From: Janthinobacterium sp. TB1-E2
GTDB taxonomy: Bacteria; Pseudomonadota; Gammaproteobacteria; Burkholderiales; Burkholderiaceae_D
Length of the DNA: 64,000 nt
Reading direction: 5' to 3'
Assembly: GCF_036885605.1 (NCBI RefSeq)
Contig: NZ_CP142523.1
Location: forward strand, 930,001 to 994,000
Part shown: in pieces, positions 15,472 to 24,230 of the stretch
Position numbering within the stretch: position 1 is the stretch's first letter
How the letters are laid out: each line of letters begins with the position of its first letter
Notes under the pieces: generated by a model
What the model saw: the letters and a program-made list of their open reading frames with translations, nothing else
Database searches by the model: none
What the model was told of the DNA's origin: nothing
Made by a program: the position numbers and the translations under genes

Positions 15472-16590
15472 ATGATGCCTGACTCCTTCTTTTCGCCACC
15501 GCGCCGCCGCACCGTCATTTTTGTCGCGGTCATCGGCGCACTGCATTACGTGGCGCTGGAATGGCTCACCTCGCGTGCCAGCATGGTGCCGCTGGGGCAG
15601 GATCATGCGCAGGTGGTCAGCATGGCCTTGATCGCCGAGCCGCCCGCACCGGTGCCGGTGCCGCCTCCGCCTCCGCCGCCCAAGCTGCGGCCCTTGCCCG
15701 AGCCCCGCTTGCCGCCACCGCCGCCGCCGACGGAGCTGCCGTCGAGCGACACGGCCCAGTTCACGGCGCCCGCCAGCGACGCGCCGCAAGGGCTGGTCAC
15801 GCCAGCGGCACCGGCGGCCAGCGCGCCAGCCATCACGGCGCCGCCGCCCGCCGTGGCGGAAGCACCGGCACCGGCCAGTCCGCCGCCGCCGCCCGTCGAG
15901 CAGGCGCGACGCTACAAGACGAATGCGCCTGCATCGGCCCAGTTCGACCTGCACGTGGACCGGCGCGATGCCGACGGCACCAAGTGGCAGGGCGTGGCAG
16001 CCATGGCGTGGGACAACCGGGGCGACACGTACCAGCTGAAACTGGAAGTGGGCTTGAGCATGCTGATCACGCGCATCAACCTGCTGGTGCTGACCAGCGA
16101 AGGCCTGATCGATGGCAGCGGCATCGTGCCCGTCACGGCGACGGAAAAGCGCAAGGGCCGCGCGCAAACAGCCACGCATTTCAACCGTGACGCCAAGGCC
16201 ATCACGTTTTCGGCCACGACGGCCACGGCGCCATGGCAGGAGGGGGCGCAGGACAAGGCCACCGTGCCATTCCAGCTGGCCGCCATCGGCCGCGCCGACG
16301 TCAATCAGCTGGCGGGCAATATCGACATCCTCGTCGGCGAGGAAAAGGAAGCGACCGTGTTCCGCTTCCAGCTGGTGGGCGAGGAAGAACTGGAGACCAA
16401 GATGGGCCGCCTGGTGACCTGGCATTTGCGCCGGCCGCCGAAACCCGGCACGTATTCGTCGCAGCTCGATATCTGGCTGGCGCCATCGATGCAATGGTAT
16501 CCGGTACAAATACGCAATACCGAAGCGAACGGGGCGCTGACCACGCAAACCGTGACCCAAATTCGCGTCAATGACGCTACAGGAAAATAA
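15472..16590 (+). CDS. DUF3108 protein with TonB-like membrane and proline-rich N-terminus
   Basis: A 372-residue envelope protein. Residues 13-30 form a single membrane anchor (TVIFVAVIGALHYVALEW). Residues 55-145 are extremely proline-rich (PVPVPPPPPPPKLRPLPEPR and similar), able to span the periplasm as in TonB. Residues 150-370 are a DUF3108 beta-rich domain, ending in LDIWLAPSMQWYPVQIR. The function of DUF3108 is unknown. Its stop is followed without a gap by the ATG of a second DUF3108 gene, so the two are a tandem paralogous pair. The start at the first of two ATG codons is uncertain, as no good ribosome site is visible. Confidence 0.75.
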   Translation: MMPDSFFSPPRRRTVIFVAVIGALHYVALEWLTSRASMVPLGQDHAQVVSMALIAEPPAPVPVPPPPPPPKLRPLPEPRLPPPPPPTELPSSDTAQFTAPASDAPQGLVTPAAPAASAPAITAPPPAVAEAPAPASPPPPPVEQARRYKTNAPASAQFDLHVDRRDADGTKWQGVAAMAWDNRGDTYQLKLEVGLSMLITRINLLVLTSEGLIDGSGIVPVTATEKRKGRAQTATHFNRDAKAITFSATTATAPWQEGAQDKATVPFQLAAIGRADVNQLAGNIDILVGEEKEATVFRFQLVGEEELETKMGRLVTWHLRRPPKPGTYSSQLDIWLAPSMQWYPVQIRNTEANGALTTQTVTQIRVNDATGK

Positions 16591-17352
16591 ATGATGACTC
16601 TGCATTCTTTGAAACACTTGCTGGCCGCCGGCGTGCTGGCCGCCACCTTCGCTCCCGCCATGGCCGACGCGCCCGTGGACCATCCCGTCATCAAGCGCCC
16701 GTACAAGCTGGCGCCGTCGGCCGACCTCGTCTATTCGATCAAGGCGAAGCAGCGCGGCATCGCGCTGTCCGGCGAATCGGTCAGCAACTGGCGCGCCGGC
16801 GACGGCAAGTACTCGCTGCTGGCCGAAACCAAGGCTGCCCTGTTCGGCAAGATCCTCGAGCAGCGCAGCGAAGGCACGGTCGACGATTACGGCCTGGCGC
16901 CAGCCCAGTTCGTGGAAAAGCGTTTCCGCAAGGAAGCGGCCACGACTACTTTCAAGCGCGACAGCAAGACCATCGTCTTCAGCGAAGGCGACGACAGCTA
17001 TCCGCTGAAAGGCGGCGAGCAGGACCGCAACAGCACCGTCTGGCAACTGGTCAGCATAGCGCGCGCCACGCCCGAGAAATTCACGCCCGGTTCGGAATGG
17101 AGCTTCTTCGTTGCCGGCCGCCGCGACGCCGAGCCTTGGACCTTCAAGGTCGTCAAGCAGGAGACTGTCGCCACCGGCCAGGGTCTGGTCGAGGCCGTGC
17201 ACCTGATCAAGGCGCCGCCGCCGGACAAGAAGGGCCAGCAAGTGGACCTGTGGCTGGCCCCGTCGCTGGAATGGTATCCCGTGAAGGTGACGTTCGCCGA
17301 TGAAGATGGTGATTACGTCGAGCAAACCTTGCAAAAGGTCGTGCAGAAGTAA
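16591..17352 (+). CDS. DUF3108 domain secreted protein
   Basis: A 253-residue protein with a classical signal peptide (LLAAGVLAATFAPAMA, cleavage near residue 25) and one DUF3108 domain. It shares with its upstream neighbour the closing block VDLWLAPSLEWYPVKVTFAD, the middle FKRDSKTIVFSEGDDSYPL and the WQLVSIARATPEKF segment. It lacks the membrane anchor and proline linker of the neighbour, so it is probably free in the periplasm or outer-membrane associated. It is encoded directly after the neighbour with no gap. Function is unknown. Confidence 0.8.
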   Translation: MMTLHSLKHLLAAGVLAATFAPAMADAPVDHPVIKRPYKLAPSADLVYSIKAKQRGIALSGESVSNWRAGDGKYSLLAETKAALFGKILEQRSEGTVDDYGLAPAQFVEKRFRKEAATTTFKRDSKTIVFSEGDDSYPLKGGEQDRNSTVWQLVSIARATPEKFTPGSEWSFFVAGRRDAEPWTFKVVKQETVATGQGLVEAVHLIKAPPPDKKGQQVDLWLAPSLEWYPVKVTFADEDGDYVEQTLQKVVQK

Positions 17353-17369
17353 GTGCTTGCTGTTGTTGT

Positions 17370-17505
17370 GGGGTCAGACCCGCCGGGGGGAGGTGCCCAA
17401 TGGGCGCATCCCGATTCCAAAGGAACTGACCCTTGTCCGCCCGTTTTCGCCATCAGGAGTCTTGATAAGCAGGCGCCAGCGTTGCGCCGTGTCCGCACCT
17501 CCCCC
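17370..17505. repeat. Intergenic repeat-rich stretch with half palindrome and long-range inverted repeat
   Basis: Bases 17370-17381 are the GGGGTCAGACCC arm seen in the palindrome at 6995-7021, here without its partner arm. GGGGGAGGTGC (17386-17396) and its exact complement GCACCTCCCCC (17495-17505) form an 11-bp inverted repeat about 100 bases apart. The surrounding 17353-17609 gap contains no gene I can support. It looks like a decayed dispersed repeat. Confidence 0.5.
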
Positions 17506-17609
17506 TCCCACGCGCTAAATTGCATGTCAGAACTGATATACTGACGCCCCCGCCCCGCAGCGCTGCGTTAGCCCGCTGCGCCGCCCGCTGAACACTCATC
17601 CGGAAAAGA

Positions 17610-18992
17610 ATGATTGATATAATGGCAAGTGCAGCCGTGGCTACGGATGCAAATCAGACAGAGCAAGAGCATCACGATTCCTTGCAGGCGCATTTCCAGC
17701 CCAATATTTCGGCCGATGAAATAGAGCAAGTTTTTCACTTGAAGCGGGCGCAGCCTCTGCTGCAAGTGTTTACGGCCCTGTTCCACGGCGGTTTCGACGG
17801 CGTGCTGGTGCGTCTGCTCGTGTTGCGCGAACTCGCGTCCGATGCGGCCACGTCCGCCTATACGCGCGCCGATATCAACACGAAACTTGCCTATCTGTTG
17901 CCGGAAAGCCTGGAAACGGTCTTGCTGCGCCTGCGCTCGAACCAGTTGCTGGCCTGGGATGCGCAGCAGGGCGTGTATCGCGTGACGCCGATGGCGCGCA
18001 ATGTGCTGTCGGCCATCGACAGCTTGCTGGGCCTGGGCCAGACGGAAGACGAAGCGGAAATGGGCTTTCTGCTGTCGCAGGTGGCGGGCGCGCAAGCCGT
18101 CGGCGGCGTGTCGGTTGAACAACTCCAGCATTTGCTGGGGCGCCTGGTGGATTTGACGGAGGAGTTCTCCGACGCCATCGCGTCCGGTTCCGAATTCCGG
18201 CTGCGCACGGCGCAGGCAAAGTGGAACATGGCGTGCGACTGGGTCGAGAAGGGTTCCGAAATCCTCGTGGCCATCACGTCCGATGAAAACGCGGATAGCG
18301 CCACGCACAAGGCGGCGCAGGCGATCGGCCGCGCGCAAAGCAAATTGCTGAACATGCAAGGCATGTTTTCGCGCGCCCTGAACCAGATCGAGCGCCAGCG
18401 CGTGCACCTGGGCCAGTCGGGCCTGTCGACCACGGACATCAAACGCTGGCTCTTGCTGCACGAAGACCTGGCCAGCCTGGCTGAAGGCGCCATCGACCAG
18501 CCCGTCGTGCCGCTGTTCTCCACGCCGGCCGAGATGATCGACGTTGCCGAAACGGAACTGCTGTCCGAACGGGCGGCAGGCATTACCAACACGGGCCTGC
18601 CCAGCGGAGAGGATGCGCCCACCACCATCAGCGACGGACCCGCCATGCAGCTTGAACTCGATGACCTGTTGGACCGCCTGTCGAACTTCGCCAGTCTGGG
18701 CAATTTCCCCAGCATCGGCGAAGAGGGGCCGAAATCGGTGCCCGTGCAGGATTCCTTGCTGCCGGCCAGCTTTGCCGTGGCGTCATACCGCGCCTCGATG
18801 CTGCCGCTGCTGGGTGACGTCTCCGAAGCGAGCTTGCAAGGCTCGACGGCCGAACTGGCCCGCCTGCCGATTACCTTTACACCGACCGACGAGATGGTCC
18901 AACTGACCGACCCCCACGTGGCGGCCATGTCGATCGCCTCGCTTTCACTGAATGTTTCACTTGATTTAGATAGCGGCACAGCCGATGAATGA
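17610..18992 (+). CDS. Kleisin-like subunit of an MksFEB-type condensin
   Basis: A 460-residue acidic protein that starts a three-gene SMC operon. Residues 35-130 read as a winged-helix-like domain (VFTALFHGGFDGVLVRLLVL, DINTKLAYLLPESLETVLLR, NQLLAWDAQQGVYRVT). Residues 150-290 are long helices, and the C-terminal half (330-460) is a low-complexity acidic linker. Position in the operon (before the small winged-helix subunit and the ATPase) and layout fit the kleisin MksF, which bridges the SMC heads. Primary sequence alone is not conclusive. The stop overlaps the next start by 8 bases. The ATG at 17610 follows GGAAAAG. Confidence 0.6.
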   Translation: MIDIMASAAVATDANQTEQEHHDSLQAHFQPNISADEIEQVFHLKRAQPLLQVFTALFHGGFDGVLVRLLVLRELASDAATSAYTRADINTKLAYLLPESLETVLLRLRSNQLLAWDAQQGVYRVTPMARNVLSAIDSLLGLGQTEDEAEMGFLLSQVAGAQAVGGVSVEQLQHLLGRLVDLTEEFSDAIASGSEFRLRTAQAKWNMACDWVEKGSEILVAITSDENADSATHKAAQAIGRAQSKLLNMQGMFSRALNQIERQRVHLGQSGLSTTDIKRWLLLHEDLASLAEGAIDQPVVPLFSTPAEMIDVAETELLSERAAGITNTGLPSGEDAPTTISDGPAMQLELDDLLDRLSNFASLGNFPSIGEEGPKSVPVQDSLLPASFAVASYRASMLPLLGDVSEASLQGSTAELARLPITFTPTDEMVQLTDPHVAAMSIASLSLNVSLDLDSGTADE

Positions 18993-19719
18993 CGATTCCC
19001 AAATCCTGATTGCGCGCCTGCTCACGCATCAAACCCTGCGCCGCGACGACAAGCTCGTCAAACGCGTGCTGTCCGACGAGCTGTTCCGCGCCGAGATCGA
19101 TGCGCGATTGCTGGCCTGCGGCTTGAAACTGCTCGACAACGTGTATGCCGACCACGTGACTTTGGCCCTGACGCGCACCATCGAGCCGAAGATTTTCGGC
19201 GCGCGCGACGTGTGGCAAAACAATAATTTCGGCCTGGCGCGCGATGGCGTGGCCTTGCTGGTGGTGCTGTGGGCGCAGATCATCCTGCCCAAGCGCGAAC
19301 GCCAGGAAACGCACCAGCATGCGGACGATGACCAGAACGATATGTTCGGCACGGAAAAACCGCTGCCGCGCGCGGAAGATGCGTCGATCGGCATTTCCTA
19401 CAAGGCGCTGCTGTCGGACTTCGGCGACAAGCTGGGCAAGAAGACGCGCATGGACATGAACCTGGGCACCCTGGCCAAGCTGGGCTTTATCGAGCGGCGC
19501 GGCGATTTCATCCTGGAAGGTCCGCTGCTGGACTTGATGATGGACACGGATGTGTTGAAAGAGCGCATCATCAACGGCGCCCTGGCCGACGTGTTCAAGC
19601 GGGCGCCGGCGCGCCTGGTGGCCATCGATCCTGACGCCGATCTGGCAGACGACCTGTCCGCCGACATCGGCGACCTGCCTGACGCTGGCGACGAGCCCGC
19701 GTCCGACCTTCCTCACTGA
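18985..19719 (+). CDS. MksE-like winged-helix (KITE) subunit of a condensin
   Basis: A 244-residue protein. Residues 8-105 (LLTHQTLRRDDKLVKRVLSD through GVALLVVLWAQIILP) and 125-200 (SYKALLSDFGDKLGKKTRMD, LGTLAKLGFIERRGDFILEG) resemble the two winged-helix units of MksE/DUF4194 proteins, which bind the kleisin in Mks condensins. The C-terminus is Asp-rich. It overlaps the kleisin gene by 8 bases and precedes the SMC gene by 8 bases, so all three are made together. Identification rests on size, fold pattern and context. Confidence 0.65.
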   Translation: MNDDSQILIARLLTHQTLRRDDKLVKRVLSDELFRAEIDARLLACGLKLLDNVYADHVTLALTRTIEPKIFGARDVWQNNNFGLARDGVALLVVLWAQIILPKRERQETHQHADDDQNDMFGTEKPLPRAEDASIGISYKALLSDFGDKLGKKTRMDMNLGTLAKLGFIERRGDFILEGPLLDLMMDTDVLKERIINGALADVFKRAPARLVAIDPDADLADDLSADIGDLPDAGDEPASDLPH

Positions 19720-19727
19720 AAGCGCCC

Positions 19728-22559
19728 ATGTTTCATATCAAATCACTTGAACTGGTGCACTGGGATTACTGGCAGCGCATCAAGAATATCCCGCTCGACG
19801 CGAAGATCATCACCATCGCGGGGCAGAACGGTTCGGGCAAGACCACCTTGCTTGACGCCTTGCGCACCCTGTTCGGCCTCGACTGCTCGATGGGGCGCAC
19901 GTACAAGCACTATGCGCGCCACTCGGGCCAGCAGACGGCCTGGCTGCGCGCCGTGGTCGACAACAAGAACGTGGGCAAGCAGCTGTCGAACCGGCCATTC
20001 CGCAGTTCCGGCTTCTTCAGCGACGATGAAGTGACCCTGTTTTGCCAGATTCAGAAAAATGGCGGCGACTGGAAGCGCCAGTATCTGATGCGTCCGGGCA
20101 ATGTGCAGATCGAGGACATCACGGATGCCAACGATTGGCTCGGCGTGGAAAACTACCGCAAGCGCCTCGCCAATGCGGGCCTGTCGCCAGCCATGTCGAA
20201 AGTGCTGGCGCTGGAGCAGGGCGAGACGGACAAATTGTGCGAATATGCGCCGCGCCAGCTGCTCGACCTCGTATTCCAAGTGTTTGGCGACAAGGAAGTG
20301 CTGGATGCCTACGACGAAGCCAAGCGCCACCAGCGCGACACGGAAGTGGAGCTGAAACGTTTCGAGACGGAACTGGAAGCGTCGAAAACCAACCTGGAAG
20401 GCTTGCGCCTGCGCGTGGCCAATTACCACCAGTGGGAAGGGCTGCATAAAGAGCGCCGCAACCTGCTGGAAGAAGTGCTTCCCAGCCTGCAATACCACGA
20501 GGCGCGCGAAAAAGCGGCCATCGCGAGCCGGCAATTGCGCGATGCGCGCAAGCCGATGGCGCAGGCGGACCAGCAGCTGACCGATAAACGCAATGCGCTG
20601 GCCGCGCAAGCGAAGGCGCTGTCCGACGCGCAGATGAACGAGACCTTGCTGGAGCAGGAATCGATCGGCCTGCAGAGCCGCTTGTCACTGATCAATGCGA
20701 ACCTGAAACCGCTGGACAGCTTGCTGGAACAGAAGGACCGCTTGCAGAAGCTGGCGGCGGACTCGGGCAGCGACATCGCCGAAGTGGCGGCCCAGCTGGA
20801 ACAGAAGGAAGCGGAACTGCTGCGCCAGCGCCAGCAGCGCGACGCCCTGTCGGCGCGCATCGCGGGCGAGCAGGCGACGATTGCAGCATTGCAAGGCAAG
20901 ACGGCCATGCCGGAGCCGGACAATGTGCGCGGCATGCGCCGCGCGCTGCGCGACGCGGGCATTCCCCACGCGATGCTGTCGGACATCGTCGAGGTGACGG
21001 ACAGCCGCTGGCAGGGCGCCGTCGAAGGCGTGCTGGGCGGTTACGCCTCGGTCGTCCTGCTCGACAAGGCCAAGGATGCGGCTGCCGCTTACCGCCTGGC
21101 CGAGAAGGAGCGCTACCGCCACTTCATCGTGCCCGACTTGGTCACGGCTCCGGTAGCGAAAGACGAAAGCTTGCTGGCCGTGGTGAAGTTTTCCGCGCCC
21201 GTACCCAGCTGGCTGATCGAGCAGCTGTCGCGCATTTCGCGCGTCGACTCCGTTGAAGCAGGCTTTAAATTGGGCAACCACGAAGAGTGGATCACGCCCG
21301 AGGCCTACCACCGCGAACGCCGCGGCGGACGCTCGCTGTTCGTGGAAGCGTCGCGCTACCGCTTCGGCCAGGCTGGCCGCAGCGGCCGCCTGGAAGCGCT
21401 GCTGCGCTCCCTGCCGGGCCTGGAAGGCCAGGAAGACACACTCACCCTGGCGATCTCGAAGCTGGCGGCCGAAGTGGGCGCCCTGAAGGCGCGCATCGCC
21501 GGCGTCGACGCGGCCAAGGAACTCAGTGCACGCCAGGAAGAATTCGCCGAAGCGCTGCGCAATTCCAAGCCGCTCAAGGAAGAGCGCCTGGAAGTGGGCG
21601 GCCGCCTGGGCGAGCTGCAAAACCTGACGAAGAACGCCACCGTGGCGCGCACGCGTGCCGATACGGTGTGGCAAAACGCGCGCCTGGCTTTGTCGGAAGC
21701 GGAAGCGGGTTCGCGCCTAGGCTACAAGAAGCAGATTGAACAGCGCGCCGAGCATGCGCGCGCCTTGCTGGCCCTGCGCCATGCGTGGCGCCACCTGCCG
21801 AAAAGCTGGCGCCGTCCCGCCCGCCGCGCCGCCCTCGTGGCCGAACACCAGAATGCGCACCAGGTCGATCTGCGCGTGGCCAGCCTGCAAAACAGCCTGG
21901 CGCGCGACGACTGGGAACTGGACGCGACCGTCATCGACCAGCATCACCGCCTGTCGGACCAGCTGCACGGCCGCCAGTCGGAAACGGACGAGCGCCGCTA
22001 CCAGAACAACCGCGCCATCGAAGCGACGGGCAATGCCCGCGGCGCCTACATGGAGCGCTTGCGCTACACCATCAAGACGTACAGCAAGAACATCAAGGAG
22101 CTGGGCGAACTGGCCGGCATCGAAGTCCATGCCGACCCCGTGCGCCTGGAAAACGACGATGTGCAACTGTCGCAGGCGGGCTTGCACGTGCGCTTCAAGT
22201 TCGATGGCAAGGGCGTCATCGGTATGAACGATGGCGAAGCGTCGGGCGGCCAGCAGGTGATGAAGTCCCTGGTGCTCTTGATCGGACTGCTGAAATCGGA
22301 AGACGGTTCAGGCGGCTTCGTCTTCATCGACGAACCGTTTGCCCACCTCGATATCCGCAACATTCAATTGGTCGGCGAATTCCTGAAAAACACGGAAGCG
22401 CAATACCTGATGACGACGCCGTTGACGCACAACACGGACGTCTATGATCCGTCCGAGCTTACTTTGATCACCAGCAAGAAGAAAAAGGATACCCAATGGG
22501 CGCAACCGATTTTCGTGCTGCAGCGCCGGGTCGAACCCGTGCCGGGCAAGGTGGCGTGA
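19728..22559 (+). CDS. MksB-like SMC family ATPase
   Basis: A 943-residue SMC-type ATPase. Walker A is GQNGSGKTT at 32-40, followed by QGETDKLCEYAPRQL in the first head lobe. Heptad-like coiled coil runs about 190-390 and 570-770, around a hinge-like domain (about 395-490: MRRALRDAGIPHAMLSDIVE, VEGVLGGYASVVLLDKAKDA). The second head has the ABC signature ASGGQQVMKSL near 836 and Walker B FVFIDEPFAHLD near 865. It is much shorter than MukB (about 1480) and in the MksB range. Such proteins compact and segregate DNA. Its TGA overlaps the ATG of the DUF4424 gene. No JetD-type nuclease gene is adjacent. Confidence 0.82.
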   Translation: MFHIKSLELVHWDYWQRIKNIPLDAKIITIAGQNGSGKTTLLDALRTLFGLDCSMGRTYKHYARHSGQQTAWLRAVVDNKNVGKQLSNRPFRSSGFFSDDEVTLFCQIQKNGGDWKRQYLMRPGNVQIEDITDANDWLGVENYRKRLANAGLSPAMSKVLALEQGETDKLCEYAPRQLLDLVFQVFGDKEVLDAYDEAKRHQRDTEVELKRFETELEASKTNLEGLRLRVANYHQWEGLHKERRNLLEEVLPSLQYHEAREKAAIASRQLRDARKPMAQADQQLTDKRNALAAQAKALSDAQMNETLLEQESIGLQSRLSLINANLKPLDSLLEQKDRLQKLAADSGSDIAEVAAQLEQKEAELLRQRQQRDALSARIAGEQATIAALQGKTAMPEPDNVRGMRRALRDAGIPHAMLSDIVEVTDSRWQGAVEGVLGGYASVVLLDKAKDAAAAYRLAEKERYRHFIVPDLVTAPVAKDESLLAVVKFSAPVPSWLIEQLSRISRVDSVEAGFKLGNHEEWITPEAYHRERRGGRSLFVEASRYRFGQAGRSGRLEALLRSLPGLEGQEDTLTLAISKLAAEVGALKARIAGVDAAKELSARQEEFAEALRNSKPLKEERLEVGGRLGELQNLTKNATVARTRADTVWQNARLALSEAEAGSRLGYKKQIEQRAEHARALLALRHAWRHLPKSWRRPARRAALVAEHQNAHQVDLRVASLQNSLARDDWELDATVIDQHHRLSDQLHGRQSETDERRYQNNRAIEATGNARGAYMERLRYTIKTYSKNIKELGELAGIEVHADPVRLENDDVQLSQAGLHVRFKFDGKGVIGMNDGEASGGQQVMKSLVLLIGLLKSEDGSGGFVFIDEPFAHLDIRNIQLVGEFLKNTEAQYLMTTPLTHNTDVYDPSELTLITSKKKKDTQWAQPIFVLQRRVEPVPGKVA

Positions 22560-23563
22560 TGCTTGTACGCACTTTGCTCGCATCTGCCGTACTGGCACTG
22601 GCGTGCTCGGCGCCAGCCGTGGCCAACGATGGCATCGGTTCCGTCAGCGCGGGCGGCATCCTGTTTGGCAAGACGGATGCCGTGGCCATGAAAAAGGAAG
22701 TGCTCAGCGTGAGCACGGACTTGATCAAGGTCGAGTACGAGTTCCTCAACGAGTCCGCCAAGGATGTGGAAGAGACGATCTTCTTCCCGCTGCCCGAATA
22801 CTCGGCCGGCTACCACGGCTCGCCCACGTATTATGGCCAGCCGCAGCAGTTCACCGTCGACGTCGATGGCAAGCGCAAGGACTATCAAACCACCTTCGTC
22901 GCCAAGCTCGATAGCGCCGACGTGACGGCCCGCTTGCGCCAGCTGGGCCTGTCGGATGCGCAAATTGCCTATTTCCCTTCGCACACGCCGTTCGACAAGA
23001 AGGTGGCGCCGCTGACGGCCGCGCAAAGCAAGATCATGATCCGCGAAGGCTTGCTGGCCCAGCTGTATGACGAGGAATGGGTACCGGCCTGGACCGTCAA
23101 AGTCATCTACCTGTGGCAGCAGAAATTCCCCGCCGGCAAAGTCGTGCGCGTGCGCCATCAATATGCGCCATTTGTCGCGGCCGGTCCGGGCGCGTCCTAC
23201 CTGGGCGATGGCGATACATTTGAAAAGAAATACTGCGGCGACAAGGCCTTCTACAAGACGTGGAACCGCCTGGCGGCCAAGCAGGGCGAAAGCGGCTTCG
23301 TCAATGCCGTGTGGGTGTCGTACATTTTGACGACCGGTAACACGTGGAAGAATGGCATCGAAGACTTTACCTTGAACCTGATCAAGGGCAAGCCGGACGA
23401 GCTGGTCAGCCTGTGCTTCCCGGGCACGTTCACCAAGATCAACCCCACCACCTTGCAAGTCAAGCTGCGCAACTTCCATCCGAAGCAGGATCTCGACGTG
23501 TACTTCGGCAATGTCGAAAGCGCGGGCGACCACGACGGCGTGGCGCCACGGATCCGGCCATAG
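22559..23563 (+). CDS. DUF4424 secreted protein
   Basis: A 334-residue protein with a signal peptide (LLASAVLALACSAPAVA, cleavage near residue 22) and the DUF4424 pattern: GGILFGKTDAVAMKKEVLSV, VEYEFLNESAKDVEETIFFP and LPEYS near the start, then a second beta-rich half ending NFHPKQDLDVYF. The family is periplasmic or outer-membrane associated and has no known function. The ATG shares a base with the SMC stop (TGATG at 22557-22561), so it is translationally coupled to the condensin operon, though a functional link is not evident. The nucleotidyltransferase gene follows two bases after its stop. Confidence 0.78.
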   Translation: MLVRTLLASAVLALACSAPAVANDGIGSVSAGGILFGKTDAVAMKKEVLSVSTDLIKVEYEFLNESAKDVEETIFFPLPEYSAGYHGSPTYYGQPQQFTVDVDGKRKDYQTTFVAKLDSADVTARLRQLGLSDAQIAYFPSHTPFDKKVAPLTAAQSKIMIREGLLAQLYDEEWVPAWTVKVIYLWQQKFPAGKVVRVRHQYAPFVAAGPGASYLGDGDTFEKKYCGDKAFYKTWNRLAAKQGESGFVNAVWVSYILTTGNTWKNGIEDFTLNLIKGKPDELVSLCFPGTFTKINPTTLQVKLRNFHPKQDLDVYFGNVESAGDHDGVAPRIRP

Positions 23564-23565
23564 CA

Positions 23566-24144
23566 ATGAGCACGCAGGAAGCGCTGGCCGCGCGCCTGCG
23601 CGCCATCGCCCACGCCACGCCGTGGTGCATGCAAGCCCTGCACGCCGTGGCGCAGCTGGGCTTGCCCCACTGCTGCATCGGTGCCGGCGCCGTGCGCAAC
23701 CTCGTGTGGGACGCCTTGCACGGCTACGCGCAACCATCGGCATTGAGCGACATCGACGTGGCGTATTTCGATGCGCACGATGTGCATCCGGAAAGCGAAA
23801 CGCAGTTGCGCCAGCGCCTGGAAACCGTGCTGCCCGGTGTGCCGTGGGAAGTGTGCAACCAGGCCCGGGTGCACCTGTGGTTCGAAGGCGAGTTCGGCTA
23901 TGCCGTGCCGCCGCTGCTGTCGCTCGACGACGCCATCGCTTCCTGGCCCGAGTTTGCCACGGCGGTCGGCCTCCATCTGCTGCCTGACGGCGGGATCGGC
24001 ATCATCGCGCCGCATGGCCTAGATGACCTGTTCGACATGGTGGTGCGGCGCAACCCAGTGCGCATCAGTCAGGACGGCTATGCGCAGCGCCTGGCCAGCA
24101 AGAACTATGCGGCGCGCTGGCCGCGCGTGACCATCATCGCTTGA
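23566..24144 (+). CDS. Nucleotidyltransferase family protein (NTP_transf_6 type)
   Basis: A 192-residue protein of the DUF925/NTP_transf_6 family. It has CCIGAGAVRNLVWDALHG, the metal-binding acidic pair in LSDIDVAYFDA, and the C-terminal GLDDLFDMVVRRNP and YAQRLASKNYAARWPRV blocks. Members are minimal nucleotidyltransferase folds with no defined substrate. The ATG at 23566 is two bases after the DUF4424 stop, so it belongs to the same transcript. Length is normal for the family. Confidence 0.85.
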   Translation: MSTQEALAARLRAIAHATPWCMQALHAVAQLGLPHCCIGAGAVRNLVWDALHGYAQPSALSDIDVAYFDAHDVHPESETQLRQRLETVLPGVPWEVCNQARVHLWFEGEFGYAVPPLLSLDDAIASWPEFATAVGLHLLPDGGIGIIAPHGLDDLFDMVVRRNPVRISQDGYAQRLASKNYAARWPRVTIIA

Positions 24145-24230
24145 AAAATGCTGGCGTAAAAGCAATTAAATACACTGTGGATACAGATTGCCTATAATTG
24201 CCAGTTATCCAATAGTGTTTTCCTGATCTC

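Noticed and set aside
17610..22559. Wadjet (JetABCD) anti-plasmid system
   Set aside because: No fourth gene resembling the JetD nuclease is adjacent; DUF4424 and nucleotidyltransferase genes follow instead. A chromosome-maintenance condensin is the simpler reading.
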